Assembly: GCF_040548875.1 (NCBI RefSeq)
Contig: NZ_JBEPSJ010000001.1
Span: 496,001-560,000, forward strand
DNA: 64,000 nucleotides
Source: Conyzicola nivalis_A
GTDB lineage: Bacteria; Actinomycetota; Actinomycetes; Actinomycetales; Microbacteriaceae
Direction of reading: 5' to 3'
Below, one piece after another: positions 60,335 through 64,000 of the stretch. The position numbers and the translations under genes are program-made. Under the pieces are notes generated by a model. That model searched no databases and was not told the DNA's origin. It saw only the letters and a program-made list of their open reading frames with translations. The first letter of the stretch is position 1; each line of letters opens with the position of its first letter.

Positions 60335-61801
60335 CTACTGCAGCGCGGAGGTGAGCCGGGCGAGACCGTCGAGGAAGGTCGCCGATCTCGGCTCCTTCTG
60401 CCACTCCTCGAGGGTGAGCTCGCGCCCGACCGCGCGGTAGCCCGCCTCGATCTCGCGCATCTCGGCGACGAACGCGTGGCCGCGCACTAGCAGCGACACC
60501 TCGAGGTCGAGCGCGAACGAGCGGATGTCCATGTTGCTCGACCCGATCACCGCCACGTCGTCGTCGATCGACAGGTGCTTGGCGTGCAGGATGAACGGCG
60601 GCGGATACATCCAGATGTGCACACCCGCGGTGAGCAAGGCGGTGTAGTACGAGCGCTGGGCGTGGAACACCCCGCCTTGGTCGCCGGTCTCCGAGACGAA
60701 GAGCTGCACCTCGAGCCCGCGCTGCACGGCGGATGTGATCGCGTACATCATCGCCTCGTCGGGCACGAAATAGGGGCTCGTGATGATGATGCGCTCCTGC
60801 GCCGAGTACAGCAGCCCGAGGAACAGCCGGAGGTTGTTCTCGCCGTCGAACCCGGGACCGCTGGGCACCACCTGGCAGTCGAGGGCGGCGGATGACTCGT
60901 GCCTGGCCACCTTCGTGATCGGCACGTTCTCCGCCGTGATGAACTCGTCGGTCTCGCAGAACCAGTCGCCGATGAAGACCACGTTGATGCTCGTGACGAC
61001 GGGGCCGGTGATCCGCGTCATGAGCTCCTGCCACTTCAGCCCGCGTTTGAGGTTCTTCTCCAGGTTGTAGCTGCGGTCGATGAGGTTCTGCGACCCCATG
61101 TAACCGACGCGCCCGTCGACCACGACGATCTTGCGGTGGTTGCGCAGATCCGGGCGCTGGTAGTTGCCCTTCAGCGGCTGCACGGGCAGCATAAAGCTCC
61201 ACTTCACCCCGATCCGGTCGAGCTCCGCGACGGTCTCCTTGTGGCCGACGGCGCGAACGGATGCCACGTGGTCGAGTAGCACTCGCACGGTCACGCCGCG
61301 CTTCACCGCGGCCTCGAGTGCGGCGAAGAATCCGGCGGTGGTCGTATCGAACGACACGATGTAGAACTCGACGTGCACGAACGAGGTCGCGGTGTCGATG
61401 TCGGCGGCCATGGCGGCGAACGACCGCTCGTAGTCGTCGATGAGATGCGCCTCGTTGCCGCCGGCGATGGACATGCCGCTGACCGCCCGGTTCATCTCGG
61501 TGACCCCCTCGAGCCATGCCGGCCAGCTGGACCGGTCGGCCTGGAGCTCGCCGCCGACGGCTGCATCGGCGATGAGCGCGTTGATCCTTCTCTGCTTCTC
61601 GCGTCTGGCCTTCGGCAGGTGCACGCTGCCGATCAGCAGGAAGAAGAAGATGCCCACGAACGGGATCAGGAAGATTGCCAGCAGCCACGCCATCGCGGCC
61701 GTGGGTTTGCGGTCTCGCGGGATGATGATGAGCGCGGCGATTCGGATCGCCCAGTCGACCGCGAACGCCAGCACGAGCAGCACGGTGGTGACGTCGTTCA
61801 T
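60335..61801 (-). CDS. cls: Cardiolipin synthase (PLD family)
   Basis: A 488-residue ClsA-type enzyme that condenses phosphatidylglycerol to cardiolipin at the membrane. Two N-terminal helices (VLLVLAFAVDWAIRIAALIII; AWLLAIFLIPFVGIFFFLL, the PLDc_N segment) precede two HKD motifs, NHRKIVVVDG and LHAKHLSIDD followed by GSSNMD. Size and layout are normal. It is followed at the operon level by no obvious partner, but the small PLDc_N-like protein lies 18 bp upstream on the same strand. Confidence 0.92.
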   Translation of the reverse strand: MNDVTTVLLVLAFAVDWAIRIAALIIIPRDRKPTAAMAWLLAIFLIPFVGIFFFLLIGSVHLPKARREKQRRINALIADAAVGGELQADRSSWPAWLEGVTEMNRAVSGMSIAGGNEAHLIDDYERSFAAMAADIDTATSFVHVEFYIVSFDTTTAGFFAALEAAVKRGVTVRVLLDHVASVRAVGHKETVAELDRIGVKWSFMLPVQPLKGNYQRPDLRNHRKIVVVDGRVGYMGSQNLIDRSYNLEKNLKRGLKWQELMTRITGPVVTSINVVFIGDWFCETDEFITAENVPITKVARHESSAALDCQVVPSGPGFDGENNLRLFLGLLYSAQERIIITSPYFVPDEAMMYAITSAVQRGLEVQLFVSETGDQGGVFHAQRSYYTALLTAGVHIWMYPPPFILHAKHLSIDDDVAVIGSSNMDIRSFALDLEVSLLVRGHAFVAEMREIEAGYRAVGRELTLEEWQKEPRSATFLDGLARLTSALQ

Positions 61802-61819
61802 GCGTCTATCTCGTCCTGG

Positions 61820-62053
61820 CTAGGTCGGCGACTCGGTCTTGCGCTCGTCCATGCCCCGGCCCCGAGTGCCGATGTAGACGACCGCGCCGATGAACGGCAC
61901 GAAGACCAGGAAGAGGATCCACGCCGCCTTGGCCCAGCCGCCCGTCGATCGGTCGCGGAACAGGTCGGCGAAAATCGCGAACAGCACGATCAACAGCGAG
62001 ATGACCACGTAGCTCCAGAAGAAGAACCCGAAGAAATCCCAGAAATCGTCCAT
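61820..62053 (-). CDS. Small PLDc_N-like membrane protein
   Basis: A 77-residue protein with two transmembrane helices separated by a short polar loop: WSYVVISLLIVLFAIFADLF then WAKAAWILFLVFVPFIGAVVYIGTRGRGM. The second helix with its WILFLVFVPFIGAVVYI pattern matches the PLD-nuclease N-terminal membrane segment, also present at the start of the neighbouring cardiolipin synthase. It lies 18 bp upstream of cls and 9 bp downstream of the arylsulfatase, so all three are probably co-transcribed. Confidence 0.75.
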   Translation of the reverse strand: MDDFWDFFGFFFWSYVVISLLIVLFAIFADLFRDRSTGGWAKAAWILFLVFVPFIGAVVYIGTRGRGMDERKTESPT

Positions 62054-62062
62054 GATCGGTCC

Positions 62063-64000
62063 TTACTGTCTGGCCATCGCGATGCGCAGCGTCTCGAGTG
62101 GGTCGATGAGGTGGTCGTGGTCGTCGTCGCCGAGATCGATCTGCACCCAGTGGATCGCGCCGGTGAACCGGCTGGTCTGCGGCGTGTAGTCGGCCGTGAC
62201 TGAGGTTCCGGACTCGTAGCCGACATCCGTCGTCTCGTCCGCGGAGAAGATCATTGCCTGCGTCGCCCCCACGCGTCCCGTGCCCGCTGGCTCGCCGTCG
62301 TAGTAGAGGGCGACGTCGCCGCCCTTGCCGAGCCCGCCGCCGTCGTAGGCGAACCGCACACGCACCTGGTGCTTGCCTGGCGCCAGCTGCCGTTCGGCCT
62401 CGGTGGCGAACTCCTGGAGGCCCAGCACGTTGTAGCTGAACTTGATCCTTCCTGCCTTGGCATACACGCTCCACCCGCCGAAACGACCGCCCTGGGCGAT
62501 GATCACACCCTCGGCGCCCCCGTCGGGGATCGTCACCTCGGCGGTCACCGAGAACGACTTGTTCTTGATGCTCACGACGCTGTTCTCCGACAGCCGTCCC
62601 ATGCCCGAGAACAACAGCTGGGTCTTGCCGTGGATCAGCGTGGGGCGTCCGGCGATCTCGGGGGTGGCCCGCTCCACCCCGCGGTCGTCGATCGGGAGCA
62701 CGTTGTACTTCGTGGCCTCGATGATCCACAGTCGCTGCAGCTTCGCGAGCATGGCCGGGTCGTCGCCCGCGAGATTGCGGGCCTGGCTGTAGTCGGTGCT
62801 GCCATCGTAGAGCTCCCAGACGTCGTCGTCGAAAGCGGGCAGCGTAGGGCCGACCATCTCCCACGGTGTCCTGTGCTTGGTGACGGCGCTCCAGCCCTTG
62901 TAGTACAGGCCCCGATTGCCGAACATCTCGAAGTACTGCAGCTCGTGGCGTTCGGGGGCCTCGCGCTCGTTGAAGCTGTAGAGCATGCTGGTGCCCTCCA
63001 TGGGCGACTGCAGCACGCCGTTGACCATGGTCGGCTCGGGCAACCCGGCGGCCTCGAGGATCGTCGGGGCCACGTCGATGACGTGGGTGAACTGCGAACG
63101 CAATCCGCCCTTCTCGTCGATGCCGTTCGGCCAGTGCACGATGGTTCCGTTGCGGGTGCCGCCCCAGTGCGAAGCCACCTGCTTGGTCCACTGGAACGGG
63201 GTGTCCATCGCCCAGGCCCAGCCGACGGCGTAGTGGTTGTACGACTCCGGTCCACCGAGCTGGTCGAGTTTGGAGGCCAGGAACTCCGGCGTTTCGAGGG
63301 CGGCCATGCCGTTGAAGTTCGCCATCTCGTTGAAGGCCCCGTTGAGGGTTCCCTCGGCCGAGGCGCCGTTGTCGCCGACGATGTAGTAGATGATCGTGTT
63401 CTCGAGCAGCCCGAGCTCTTCGATGGTGTCGATGACCCGGCCGACGTGGTGGTCGGTGTGCTCGAGGAACCCCGCGTACACCTCCATCTCACGTTCGAGC
63501 ACGGGCTTCAGAGCGTCGGGCATGTCGTCCCAGGCGGGGATCTCGGTGTGCCGCGGGGTCAGCTCGGCGTCGGCGGGGATGATTCCCATCTCCTTCTGCC
63601 TGGCGAAGGTGCTCTCGCGCTGCGCGTCCCAGCCGTCGGCGAACTCGCCCGCGTACCTGTCGGCCCACTCCTTCGGGACGTGGTGCGGGGCGTGGGTGGC
63701 TCCCGGAGCGAAGTAGACGAAGAACGGCTTGTCGGGCATCAGGGCCTTCTGGGTGCGGATCCAGCTCACCGCGTGATCGGCGAGGTCCTCGGTGAGGTGG
63801 TAGCCCTCCTCGACGGTGGCGGGCGGCTCGACGGGCGTCGTGCCGTTGTAGAGCGCCGGCTCCCACTGGTTGTCCTCGCCGCCGATGAAGCCGTAGAAGG
63901 TCTCGAAACCGCCGCCGGCCGACGGCCACGCGTCGAACGGCCCCATGGGTGAAGACTGCCACACGGGCACCTCGTGGCACTTGCCGAACTGGGCGGTCGA
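62063..64000 (-). CDS. Arylsulfatase, C-terminal part (5' truncated by window edge)
   Basis: The visible 645 residues are most of a large type I sulfatase; the frame is open to base 64000, so the N-terminal CxPxR formylglycine motif is not in view. Diagnostic stretches are TAQFGKCHEVP at the edge, GPFDAWPSAGGGFETFYGFIGGEDNQW, FVYFAPGATHAPHHVPKEW and IIYYIVGDNGASAEG, the last being a metal-ligand region. The C-terminal beta domain follows the catalytic one. Members of this subgroup are ~770-790 residues. GTG 63970 is not the start because conserved sequence continues upstream. Confidence 0.92.
   Translation of the reverse strand, partial: STAQFGKCHEVPVWQSSPMGPFDAWPSAGGGFETFYGFIGGEDNQWEPALYNGTTPVEPPATVEEGYHLTEDLADHAVSWIRTQKALMPDKPFFVYFAPGATHAPHHVPKEWADRYAGEFADGWDAQRESTFARQKEMGIIPADAELTPRHTEIPAWDDMPDALKPVLEREMEVYAGFLEHTDHHVGRVIDTIEELGLLENTIIYYIVGDNGASAEGTLNGAFNEMANFNGMAALETPEFLASKLDQLGGPESYNHYAVGWAWAMDTPFQWTKQVASHWGGTRNGTIVHWPNGIDEKGGLRSQFTHVIDVAPTILEAAGLPEPTMVNGVLQSPMEGTSMLYSFNEREAPERHELQYFEMFGNRGLYYKGWSAVTKHRTPWEMVGPTLPAFDDDVWELYDGSTDYSQARNLAGDDPAMLAKLQRLWIIEATKYNVLPIDDRGVERATPEIAGRPTLIHGKTQLLFSGMGRLSENSVVSIKNKSFSVTAEVTIPDGGAEGVIIAQGGRFGGWSVYAKAGRIKFSYNVLGLQEFATEAERQLAPGKHQVRVRFAYDGGGLGKGGDVALYYDGEPAGTGRVGATQAMIFSADETTDVGYESGTSVTADYTPQTSRFTGAIHWVQIDLGDDDHDHLIDPLETLRIAMARQ

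Noticed and set aside
61806..63191. 461-residue minus-strand frame within the arylsulfatase region
   Set aside because: Low-complexity Arg/Gly/Pro composition in a second frame of the same strand as the sulfatase, which has unmistakable motifs. Same reasoning applies to 57067-59124, 60273-61688 and 48080-49810 long frames beyond the called genes.

Overview
The window is high-GC actinobacterial DNA. Gene content (an actinobacterial MobF/TraA relaxase, a CtaF-like oxidase subunit, F420-reductase-like proteins, a DtxR-type iron box, GTG/TTG starts, many 4-8 nt stop/start overlaps) fits a member of the Microbacteriaceae or a close relative. That placement is inference from gene style, not from a marker gene. 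Both window edges cut through genes.

Positions 1-15.9 kb form a phage-defence island read entirely on the + strand. It opens inside brxC and continues pglX-pglZ-brxL, the type 1 BREX order; brxA and brxB would lie to the left. Four tightly packed genes follow: an Eco57I-like adenine methyltransferase, a large ATPase with a MORC/MutL-like GHKL domain at one end and a histidine-kinase module at the other, a receiver-domain protein with an unassigned C-terminal part, and a PIN-domain nuclease. The first three are translationally coupled. This set is the best candidate in the window for an undescribed or little-described defence system, either a BREX accessory or an independent two-component-controlled modification/nuclease unit.

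Positions 16-36.3 kb are mobile or accessory. A full-length MobF relaxase/helicase (16.4-19.9 kb) is followed by the 3' end of a TehA/SLAC1-type transporter gene. At 30.6-31.2 kb lies a second copy of the traA 3' end plus the 5' end of the transporter gene, so the two loci are reciprocal remnants sharing a 528-bp duplicated block. Two ~143-bp direct repeats (30.4 and 36.2 kb) end in a tRNA T-arm/acceptor-like sequence and look like old attachment sites. Between these mobile traces sit a TetR-SDR-SnoaL-SnoaL cluster with a clear promoter/operator, an HD protein, an oxidative-stress cassette (dps, AhpD-like, haloperoxidase-like hydrolase, DUF302, a stop-codon-broken AlaRS paralogue) bracketed by two inverted GlxA-type regulators, an ECF sigma factor with membrane proteins and two lipoproteins, and a PadR/membrane-protein pair.

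Positions 36.4-64 kb look like ordinary chromosome: an MFS exporter, a PstS-like secreted protein, HxlR and its divergent oxidoreductase with two operators, a class II glutamine amidotransferase, a YbdK-type ligase, a PLP decarboxylase, hydrolases, a CtaF-like protein, a DNA/RNA nuclease, an XRE-cupin regulator with a 32-bp perfect inverted repeat, a zinc alcohol dehydrogenase, two AlkD-like proteins, MFS and AraC/GyrI genes, a complete iron-siderophore uptake operon under an iron box, cardiolipin synthase and an arylsulfatase running off the right edge.
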